From JAFRXK01 sp045603305 (GTDB lineage Bacteria; Bacillota; Clostridia; Lachnospirales; Lachnospiraceae), in assembly GCA_045603305.1 (NCBI GenBank), contig JAZULV010000016.1, forward strand, positions 1 to 33,821: a stretch of DNA of 33,821 nt. Reading direction: 5' to 3'. The notes below the pieces were generated by a model. It was given only the letters and a program-made list of their open reading frames with translations. It did no database searches and was not told the origin of the DNA. Shown here piece by piece: positions 8,139-14,488 of the stretch. How positions within the stretch are numbered: the stretch's first letter is position 1; every line of letters starts with the position of its first letter. The position numbers and the translations under genes were made by a program.

Positions 8139-8681
8139 GTGAATTTTATTTCTAGCGAAACATATAAAAATATGATGCAGGCACTGGCCGGTGAGCTTAT
8201 GACAAGTTCAAAATATGCTTTATACGCCGGTAAAGCGTATGAAGATGGATATGTACAGATAGGAGATATTTTTTCTGAAAGCTCAGGACATGAGAGAGAG
8301 CATGCTGAGATTTTGATGAAGCTTATTAACGGAGGCAGTCTTCCAGACACTTTAAATAACCTTCAGGAGGCTTACTCCGGTGAGAATAATGAATGGATGA
8401 GAATGTACAGTCAGTTTGCAGATATGGCAGACAAGGAAGGCTTCAGTGATATAGCAGAACTGTTCAGAAATATCGCTGTGGTAGAAAAACACCATGATTA
8501 CAGATTTAGAAATCTGGCGGATAACATTGAAAATGAAAATGTATTATGCCGTGATGAAGATTCATTGTGGGTATGTCTTAACTGTGGTTTCCTCCATGAA
8601 GGATTGTGTGCTCCGGATGATATGTGTCCTTTGTGTAGAGAGCACAGAGGATATTATAAGCTTAGTTGCGAAGATTTTTAA
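8139..8681 (+). CDS. Rubrerythrin-family protein
   Basis: This encodes a peroxide-scavenging non-haem iron protein of about 180 residues. The ferritin-like helical domain has E in ALAGELMTSSKY, then EREHAE, a later AELF glutamate and VEKHH, giving the two Glu and ExxH sets of a di-iron site. The C-terminus carries a rubredoxin-like knuckle pair, CLNC and CPLC. Rubrerythrins protect anaerobes from oxidative stress. The start is not an ATG: GTG at 8139 is favoured because GGAG at 8129-8132 lies six bases upstream, while TTG at 8127 has no ribosome site. It follows lysR by about 90 bases; no strong promoter was found between them. Confidence 0.88.
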   Translation: MNFISSETYKNMMQALAGELMTSSKYALYAGKAYEDGYVQIGDIFSESSGHEREHAEILMKLINGGSLPDTLNNLQEAYSGENNEWMRMYSQFADMADKEGFSDIAELFRNIAVVEKHHDYRFRNLADNIENENVLCRDEDSLWVCLNCGFLHEGLCAPDDMCPLCREHRGYYKLSCEDF

Positions 8682-8698
8682 TTGAAAAAGTACTGAAA

Positions 8699-8732
8699 CA
8701 GGCAGCCCTAAGCGAGAGCTTTGGGCTGCCTG
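8699..8732. terminator. Hairpin between convergent rubrerythrin and cysK genes
   Basis: CAGGCAGCCC (8699-8708) pairs with GGGCTGCCTG (8723-8732), a perfect 10-bp GC-rich stem. The U-run is poor on either strand, so it may be a weak bidirectional terminator. Confidence 0.65.
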
Positions 8733-8753
8733 AATTACTATTAGTATAATATT

Positions 8754-9683
8754 TTATTCATCAAATAGTGGTGTGCTGAAGTATCTTTCAGCGGTGTCAG
8801 GAAGAACGGTTACAACGGTCTTTCCTTTGCCGAGCTTCTTAGCGAGGGCAATAGCGGCAGCAACATTGGTACCGCTGGATATGCCGCACATGATGCCTTC
8901 CTTTCTTGCTAAATCCTTGGAGGTCTGAAGTGCTTCTTCATCAGTTACTATATAAATATCATCATAAATATTCTGGTTGAGGATAGAAGGAATTAAACCG
9001 TCGCCAATACCCATCTGAATGTGGGTGCCAATGGTTCCTCCGGCGAGAATAGCAGCATTTTCCGGTTCTACAGCCCATATCTCTATGTCAGGATTCTGAG
9101 CCTTAAGAACTTCGCCTATACCGGTGATAGTTCCGCCGGTGCCGATACCGGAGCAGAAACCGTGGATAGGTCCGGCTGCCTGTTCTAATATTTCAATACC
9201 GGTGTGATGTCTGTGAACCTGTGGATTTGCAGGGTTCTCAAACTGCTGCGGCACAAATACATTTGGATTTTCTTCCTGCATCTTAAGGGCAGTGTTAAGA
9301 CATTCGTTGATACACTTACCGATGTCACCGTCGTCATGTATAAGTATAACTTCTGCACCGTAGTGGGTTACCAGCTTGCGGCGTTCCTCACTTACGGAGT
9401 CCGGCATAATTATAATAGTTCGGTAGCCCTTTACCGCGGATATAAGTGCCAGGCCGATGCCCTGATTACCACTGGTTGGTTCTACAATGATAGAGTCCTT
9501 ATTGATAAGTCCCTGCTTTTCAGCAGCTGTTATCATGTTAAATGCAGTTCTTGTCTTGATAGAGCCACCCACATTAAGTCCTTCAAACTTAACTAAAATC
9601 TCTGCACCCTCCGGATCAGGCATATTGTTAAGACGAATTAAAGGGGTGTGGCCCATAGCTTCCAAAATATTGTTATATATCAT
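8754..9683 (-). CDS. cysK: Cysteine synthase (O-acetylserine sulfhydrylase)
   Basis: This 309-residue PLP enzyme makes cysteine from O-acetylserine and sulfide. The PLP lysine is K43 in NVGGSIKTRTA. The substrate loop PTSGNQGIG, the phosphate-binding GTGGTITG and the C-terminal SSGTNVAAA serine all match the family. Two departures from the textbook enzyme are seen: SIKTR in place of SVKDR, and Gln for Thr in TSGNTG. Both occur in a clostridial branch, so an alternative beta-replacement activity is possible. GGGAGAG precedes the ATG. It is transcribed toward the rubrerythrin gene and apart from trpBA. Confidence 0.9.
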   Translation of the reverse strand: MIYNNILEAMGHTPLIRLNNMPDPEGAEILVKFEGLNVGGSIKTRTAFNMITAAEKQGLINKDSIIVEPTSGNQGIGLALISAVKGYRTIIIMPDSVSEERRKLVTHYGAEVILIHDDGDIGKCINECLNTALKMQEENPNVFVPQQFENPANPQVHRHHTGIEILEQAAGPIHGFCSGIGTGGTITGIGEVLKAQNPDIEIWAVEPENAAILAGGTIGTHIQMGIGDGLIPSILNQNIYDDIYIVTDEEALQTSKDLARKEGIMCGISSGTNVAAAIALAKKLGKGKTVVTVLPDTAERYFSTPLFDE

Positions 9684-9787
9684 ATATCTCTCCCATAGGT
9701 TTTGTCCATATAATCGATATATATCTTACTGTAAATGTATGCACCAAGTTACTATATGTTAATGATTATATTAAGTAGATATTTTAA

Positions 9788-9821
9788 AAACGTGCCGCTA
9801 ACATGTTGTCACGACACGTTT
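9788..9821 (-). terminator. Terminator after trpA
   Basis: On the minus strand AAACGTG (9821-9815) pairs with CACGTTT (9794-9788), extended by two pairs past a mismatch, and a run of five T follows. It ends the trpBA transcript about 45 bases after trpA. Confidence 0.6.
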
Positions 9822-9864
9822 AACTATATATTATGTTGTGAAATTTTACAAGAGTAATAAGAAA

Positions 9865-10635
9865 TTATCTTACAGCCTCTTTCATATTTTTTGCATATTC
9901 ATATATGTAAGAAGTAGCTTCAGCACCGTATTCTTCGATAATTTTTACAATAGAATTCTCTACAATTATACCATCGGCAGGAGTGATGTATTTTTCGTCA
10001 GCCTGTGGCTTATATTCGTCTGCAGCTACAACTACAGGGACATCACAAACTTCTTTAACTACAGCAGTCATATTGTCCAGAAGAGTAATTACATTGCCGG
10101 TAGTATCATCAGTATCCATAGAAGGAAGAGCATATATAAAACCGGAAGCGTCCTTTGCGATAGTTTTTATACGATCCTTGGTAGTTGGTGCAACGAAGGA
10201 AATAACGTCTACACCGAAAGGAGCAGCAACAGTTTCAGCCTCTGCCTTTTCATCATATGGAAGGTCAGGGATAATCACTCCGTCAACACCGAGCTCATAA
10301 CATTTTGAGAAAAAATTCTCATAGCCATAACGGTATATAGGGTTAAGGTAAGTCTTTAAGCAGAGAGGAATCTGAGATTCTTCGCGTACACGTCTTACAA
10401 TTTCAAAAGCTCCGTCAGTGGTCATGCCGGCTGCTAATGCTCTTAAGTTAGATTCCTGAACTATGCTGCCTTCGGCAATAGGGTCTGAGAAAGGAATTCC
10501 TAAGACAATAAGGTCAGTGTCTGCTTTGTCCATTTCCAATATAAATTCAACTGTTTTATCAGTAGAAGGGTCTCCGGCTACAAGGAAAGCAACAAATGCT
10601 TTATCATTAATAAATGCGTTTCTAATCTTACTCAT
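9865..10635 (-). CDS. trpA: Tryptophan synthase alpha chain, divergent active site
   Basis: This 256-residue TIM-barrel protein aligns end to end with TrpA, which cleaves indole-3-glycerol phosphate to indole. Conserved parts include LGIPFSDP, NLRALAAG, IIPDLP and SIVKIIE. Key residues are changed. E. coli Glu49 is Val44 here (LIVLG instead of ALELG), Asp60 is Glu55, loop 6 SRxGVTG is PSMDTDDTTG (171-180), the phosphate-contacting GFGIS is ADEYK (205-209), and the GS before AIVKII is Glu226-Asn227. I infer that it binds the normal substrate poorly or not at all. It overlaps trpB by eight bases (ATGAGTAA), so translation is coupled. Confidence 0.88.
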   Translation of the reverse strand: MSKIRNAFINDKAFVAFLVAGDPSTDKTVEFILEMDKADTDLIVLGIPFSDPIAEGSIVQESNLRALAAGMTTDGAFEIVRRVREESQIPLCLKTYLNPIYRYGYENFFSKCYELGVDGVIIPDLPYDEKAEAETVAAPFGVDVISFVAPTTKDRIKTIAKDASGFIYALPSMDTDDTTGNVITLLDNMTAVVKEVCDVPVVVAADEYKPQADEKYITPADGIIVENSIVKIIEEYGAEATSYIYEYAKNMKEAVR

Positions 10636-11812
10636 ATAAGTTTACCCCCCTGTATCTTGCTATTGCGGCTACGTCTTTGTCACCACGGCCGGAGAGACAT
10701 ACGATAATGATATCGTCCTTGTCCATCTTAGGAGCGACCTTCATTACATGGGCTACAGCGTGGGCACTTTCGATGGCACAAATAATACCCTCAGTCTTTG
10801 CTATGTACTCAAAAGCATTTACTGCTTCATCATCAGTAACCGGTACATACTCAGCACGGCTTATATCGTGAAGATATGCGTGCTCAGGTCCAATGCCAGG
10901 ATAATCAAGTCCTGCTGAGATAGAGTAAACAGGAGCTATCTGACCATATTCATTCTGGCAGAAGTAAGACTTCATACCGTGGAACACACCGATTTCACCC
11001 TTAGCAATGGTTGCCGCATGCATATCTGTGTCAACTCCGTGACCGGCAGCCTCGCAGCCTACTAATTTTACTGATTCGTCATTTATGAAGTTGTAGAACA
11101 TACCCATGGAATTACTTCCGCCGCCTACGCACGCCATAACCATAGTTGGAAGCTTACCTTCCTTTTCAAGAATCTGCTCGCGGGCTTCTTTGCTGATAAT
11201 GCTCTGGTAGTCTCTTACAATAGTAGGGAATGGGTGAGGTCCCATAACTGAGCCTAATACATAATGGGTATCGTGTACTCTTGCTGCCCATTCTCCCATA
11301 GCCTCATTTACTGCGTCCTTTAATGTCATAGTACCGCTGGTTACTGCGTGGACCTTTGCTCCGAGAAGTTCCATACGATAAACATTAAGTGCCTGTCTTT
11401 CGGTGTCTTCCTTACCCATGAAGATTTCACATTCCATATCAAGAAGGGCAGCTGCAGTAGCAGTTGCAACGCCGTGCTGTCCGGCACCGGTTTCAGCGAT
11501 AACACGAGTCTTGCCCATGTACTTTGCAAGGAGTACCTGGCCAAGTACGTTGTTAATCTTGTGGGAGCCGGTGTGGTTTAAATCCTCACGCTTTAAATAA
11601 ATCTTTGCTCCGCCTAAGTCCTTTGTCATTTTCTCAGCATAGTAGAGAAGAGAAGGACGGCCGGCATACTCTGAAAGGAGAGTGTTAAGCTCGTCATTAA
11701 ATTTCTTATCATTCTTATAGTATTCATAAGCTTTTTCAAGATTGATGATTTCGTTCATCAATGTTTCCGGTACATACTGTCCACCGTGTATACCAAATCT
11801 GCCTTTAGACAT
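10628..11812 (-). CDS. trpB: Tryptophan synthase beta chain
   Basis: This 394-residue PLP enzyme condenses indole with serine to make tryptophan. All hallmarks are present: HTGSHKINN with the PLP lysine, ETGAGQHG with the catalytic Glu, the GGGSN phosphate loop and LSGRGDKD near the C-terminus. Length matches TrpB1, the type that pairs with TrpA. AGGAGG lies seven bases before the ATG. It is first in a two-gene operon with trpA. No trpE, D, C or F lies nearby, which suggests use of imported or salvaged indole, though those genes could be elsewhere. Control is by the tryptophan T-box upstream. Confidence 0.96.
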   Translation of the reverse strand: MSKGRFGIHGGQYVPETLMNEIINLEKAYEYYKNDKKFNDELNTLLSEYAGRPSLLYYAEKMTKDLGGAKIYLKREDLNHTGSHKINNVLGQVLLAKYMGKTRVIAETGAGQHGVATATAAALLDMECEIFMGKEDTERQALNVYRMELLGAKVHAVTSGTMTLKDAVNEAMGEWAARVHDTHYVLGSVMGPHPFPTIVRDYQSIISKEAREQILEKEGKLPTMVMACVGGGSNSMGMFYNFINDESVKLVGCEAAGHGVDTDMHAATIAKGEIGVFHGMKSYFCQNEYGQIAPVYSISAGLDYPGIGPEHAYLHDISRAEYVPVTDDEAVNAFEYIAKTEGIICAIESAHAVAHVMKVAPKMDKDDIIIVCLSGRGDKDVAAIARYRGVNLYE

Positions 11813-11915
11813 TTGTAATCCTCCTAAAAATCTATAATTTATCGCTTGATATTATTGGTCAGGAATGTTTATGCATACAGAAAACTTACCTTAGGCAACT
11901 AAACTATAAAGACAT

Positions 11916-11947
11916 AAAAAACGCCCCTGACTAAATAGTCAAGGACG
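11916..11947 (-). terminator. Terminator of the trp T-box
   Basis: A 12-bp stem with two G-U pairs (11947-11936 with 11933-11922) is followed on the minus strand by six T. It is the off-state of the T-box. Confidence 0.85.
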
Positions 11948-12150
11948 GTTATATACTTACCGCGGTGCCACCTTGCTTCATAAGAAAATCTTATGCTCTT
12001 AAAGGATACTATCATATCCCGTGCAACTGACGTATGCGAACGTCGCAGAATACTAAGAGAGACTCCGTTGACTGCGCCCTCAGTGGCCCATTTAATGTAC
12101 TGCGTTCTGCCGGCTTCCAGCTGCCCCGGCTCTCTGTGAGTGCACGTTAC
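11916..12150 (-). promoter_or_regulatory. T-box riboswitch, tryptophan specifier, before trpB
   Basis: The T-box sequence AAGGTGGCACCGCGG is exact (minus strand, 11974-11960). Stem I is closed by AGAGAG (12135-12130) and CTCTCT (12061-12056). The specifier codon is read as TGG (12090-12088), within TAAATGGGCCACTGAG, where the following CCACTGAG matches the usual position after the specifier. Uncharged tRNA-Trp should favour antitermination and turn trpBA on. The terminator hairpin follows at 11947-11916. Confidence 0.92.
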
Positions 12151-12197
12151 ATTTTTACTTCCACGTCATAGGTTTATGGCGATATTTAATTATAAAT

Positions 12198-12225
12198 ATT
12201 ATATAACTAATTGGAGAGAAGTCAA
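12198..12225 (-). promoter_or_regulatory. Promoter of the trpBA operon
   Basis: TTGACT (12225-12220), a 16-base spacer and TATAAT (12203-12198) lie about 50 bases upstream of T-box stem I. Confidence 0.75.
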
Positions 12226-12280
12226 GAGATTTTGTGAAAAATGTTGGAGATGAGGTGTTTTGATAAATGGATCAAATTCG

Positions 12281-12309
12281 TTGACATAATTTAGAGTGTG
12301 GATTATTCT
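12281..12309 (+). promoter_or_regulatory. Promoter of the patatin-like gene
   Basis: TTGACA (12281-12286), a 17-base spacer and TATTCT (12304-12309) place the transcript start about 30 bases before the ATG at 12346. Confidence 0.65.
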
Positions 12310-12345
12310 AGTAATAATATAAAAGAGTTTAGAAAGAGGGTATCT

Positions 12346-13194
12346 ATGAAAACAGGACTGATTTTAGAAGGCGGTGCGATGCGTGGCATGTTCACTGCCG
12401 GCGTTATAGATGTGATGATGGAGAATAACATTGAATTCGATGGAGCAATCGGAGTATCTGCCGGGGCTGCTTTCGGATGTAATTATAAATCACGCCAGAT
12501 AGGGAGAGTGATTAGATATAACACGAAGTTTTGCAGAGATAAAAGGTATTGCGGAATACATTCACTGATTACAAGCGGTAATATTTACAATACTGATTTC
12601 TGTTATGTTGAAGTGCCTTTGAAGCATGATGTATTTGATTTTGATACATACAAGAGTAATCCTATGGAGTTTTATGTGGTATGTACTGATATTGAATCCG
12701 GGAAGCCGGTTTACAAAAAGTATGAAGGTGTGGAGGACAGTGGTTTTGACTGGATTCGTGCGTCAGCTTCCATGCCTATTGTATCCCAAATCGTTGAAAT
12801 AGATGGTTACAAATTGCTAGATGGCGGCATTTCTGATTCTATACCGGTGAGATTTTTTGAAAGCATAGGATATGACAGAAATATTGTAGTTCTTACCCAG
12901 CCAAATAATTATTTCAAAAAGCAAAACAAACTGGTGTCACTTATGAAGCTTAAATATAAGAAATATCCTAAGTTAATTGAGGCCATGGAAAACAGGCATC
13001 ATATGTATAATGAAACCCTTGAGTATATTGCCCAAAAGGAAAAGAAGGGCGAACTGCTTGTGATTCGTCCTGACAGTAAACTGCCTGTAAGCAAAGTTGA
13101 AAAAGACCCTGAAAAACTAAAGGCGGCTTATGAAATAGGAAGAAGGGCAGCAACCGAGAGAATTGATGAGATAAAAGAATACTTAAAGATGTAA
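12346..13194 (+). CDS. Patatin-like phospholipase
   Basis: This 282-residue acyl hydrolase of the patatin family has every active-site element. LEGGAMRGMFTAGV forms the oxyanion hole, GVSAGA holds the nucleophile serine (GxSxG) near residue 38, and LDGGISDSIP supplies the catalytic Asp near residue 164. It resembles bacterial YjjU-type proteins, which cleave lipid acyl chains; the substrate is unknown. It has no signal peptide and is probably cytoplasmic. The ATG at 12346 follows AAGAGGG by five bases. An in-frame GTG start at 12298 overlaps the promoter and is rejected. Confidence 0.92.
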   Translation: MKTGLILEGGAMRGMFTAGVIDVMMENNIEFDGAIGVSAGAAFGCNYKSRQIGRVIRYNTKFCRDKRYCGIHSLITSGNIYNTDFCYVEVPLKHDVFDFDTYKSNPMEFYVVCTDIESGKPVYKKYEGVEDSGFDWIRASASMPIVSQIVEIDGYKLLDGGISDSIPVRFFESIGYDRNIVVLTQPNNYFKKQNKLVSLMKLKYKKYPKLIEAMENRHHMYNETLEYIAQKEKKGELLVIRPDSKLPVSKVEKDPEKLKAAYEIGRRAATERIDEIKEYLKM

Positions 13195-13279
13195 TCTTGA
13201 TTATGATATAAGGATAGTGTGGAACGTAAACTCTGATATGGTTTTCACACTATTTGTATTAACAACAGGGAGGAATATT

Positions 13280-13471
13280 ATGAAGACAAAAGGCATTTCC
13301 GGCAGCTGTGAGATGTGCGTATATTATGAATATGATGAGGACTACGAGTGTTACACCTGCAGTACCAATCTGGACGAGGATGAGATGGCAAGGTTTATGC
13401 AGGATACCTTTTATAACTGCCCGTATTTTCAGCTGAATGATGAATATAAAGTGGTTAGGAAGCAGATGTAG
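13280..13471 (+). CDS. Small Cys-rich protein, DUF6472-like
   Basis: This is a 63-residue acidic protein with cysteines spaced as CEMC, CYTC and a later NCPYF, and the motif YYEYDEDYECY followed by LDEDEMARFM. The pattern matches a small family common in Lachnospiraceae (DUF6472 as I recall it). The four or five cysteines suggest a zinc-binding site. GGGAGG lies six bases before the ATG at 13280. It sits 85 bases after the lipase gene on the same strand. The function is unknown. Confidence 0.75.
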   Translation: MKTKGISGSCEMCVYYEYDEDYECYTCSTNLDEDEMARFMQDTFYNCPYFQLNDEYKVVRKQM

Positions 13472-13556
13472 AGTGATTAATGAATATTTATTTAAGAGTT
13501 TTTTGGCATAAAAGAAAATGATTAATAGTTAATCAACTGCTATAAAAATAATTACC

Positions 13557-13623
13557 TTGACAAATCACCATAAATAATTTAAAATAGTTTAAAAATAATC
13601 CAAAATAGTTTATAATTAAACTA
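13557..13623 (+). promoter_or_regulatory. Promoter with tandem and inverted repeats (AbiEi-like operator)
   Basis: TTGACA (13557-13562), a 17-base spacer and TAAAAT (13580-13585) form a promoter. Over its -10 and start site lie two 20-base repeats, 18/20 identical and 21 bases apart (13572-13591 and 13593-13612), each ending AAAATAGTTTA. A perfect inverted repeat, TAGTTTA-TAAT-TAAACTA (13606-13623), follows. Two-turn spacing on one DNA face is typical of a repressor operator. Confidence 0.65.
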
Positions 13624-13652
13624 ATCTGAATAAAAAATAAACGGTGATGAAT

Positions 13653-14402
13653 ATGAATTTGTATTTTGAATTATTGAAAAGTCCGGTTTTTACTATGGAG
13701 GATGTTAATTTATACTATAACAATATTGAAACTGCACGCTCTGCGATAAAGCGACTTATGGCAAGGGGAATGGTGGAGAAGATACGAAATAATTTATATA
13801 CCTGCATTAGTGGTGAGACAAATTCACCGGTAGCAAATCGGTATCAGATTGCTTGTGCAGTGACACCAACGGCGTATATTTCTCATCATACTGCGATGGA
13901 GTATTATGGAGTTAATGACCAGATATATTACGAAGTGTATGTATCCTCACAAACGGCATTTAATGATTTTGAATTTGATGGTTACGCCTATCATTATGTT
14001 TCGTCTAAATGCAATGAAGGAATAGAACTCGTAGAGTACAGTGGCGGAGTGAGAGTGACAGAGCGTGAACGTACAGTCGTTGACAGTATTAAGGATATGG
14101 ATAAGATAGCCGGAATTGAGGAAGTGATTAGCAATATTGAATGTATGTCACGGTTAAATGAAAAACGGCTGTTGGCATACTTAAAGTGCTATCATAACAA
14201 GTTTTTATATCAAAAAACCGGTTTTTTATTAAAAAAATATCAGGATAAATTATCTTTGACAGATGATTTTTTTGAGGTGTGTAAAAGGGAAAAAGGATTA
14301 AGTAAGCGTTATCTGTCGAAAGAATGCAATGATGGGAAATATGATGAAGAATGGTGCTTGATAGTTCCAAAGCAGATATATGATATAAAAAATGGGGGAT
14401 AA
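13653..14402 (+). CDS. AbiEi-like antitoxin/transcriptional regulator
   Basis: This is a 249-residue protein. The N-terminal 55 residues form a winged helix (ARSAIKRLMARGMVEKIRNNLY, key block KRLMARGMVEKIR) like the AbiEi antitoxin of type IV toxin-antitoxin systems. The middle holds the AYISHHTAMEYYG segment usual in this family, and ERTVVDSI follows near residue 130. Such proteins repress their own promoter through repeats, as seen just upstream. No AbiEii nucleotidyltransferase follows; a terminator comes next. The start could also be GTG 13644 or ATG 13647; ATG 13653 is chosen because GGTGA lies five bases upstream. Confidence 0.75.
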   Translation: MNLYFELLKSPVFTMEDVNLYYNNIETARSAIKRLMARGMVEKIRNNLYTCISGETNSPVANRYQIACAVTPTAYISHHTAMEYYGVNDQIYYEVYVSSQTAFNDFEFDGYAYHYVSSKCNEGIELVEYSGGVRVTERERTVVDSIKDMDKIAGIEEVISNIECMSRLNEKRLLAYLKCYHNKFLYQKTGFLLKKYQDKLSLTDDFFEVCKREKGLSKRYLSKECNDGKYDEEWCLIVPKQIYDIKNGG

Positions 14403-14438
14403 TATGATTGGGTTTGACAAAGCACAATAATGTTAAAG

Positions 14439-14469
14439 ACCGCCTGTGCAGATTGGTTGCACAGGCGGT
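14439..14469. terminator. Bidirectional terminator
   Basis: ACCGCCTGTGCA (14439-14450) pairs perfectly with TGCACAGGCGGT (14458-14469) between two convergent genes. A short T-run follows on the plus strand. Confidence 0.8.
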
Positions 14470-14488
14470 TTGTTGTCATATAATTTAA

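Noticed and set aside
8699..8732. Inverted repeats between convergent genes as insertion-sequence ends
   Set aside because: They flank no transposase and the same pattern recurs at every convergent junction, as expected for terminators.
9865..10635. trpA as a pseudogene
   Set aside because: The frame is full length, overlaps trpB by the usual ATGAGTAA coupling, and only active-site loops differ, so it is more likely repurposed than decaying.
11916..12150. T-box specific for another amino acid
   Set aside because: The codon at the expected position, before CCACTGAG, is TGG, and the downstream genes are trpB and trpA.
13572..13612. Tandem 20-base repeats as a CRISPR array
   Set aside because: There are only two units, 21 bases apart with no spacers, over a promoter; an operator fits.
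14403..14488. A toxin gene downstream of the AbiEi-like gene
   Set aside because: Only 86 bases remain before the next gene and they hold a terminator stem.
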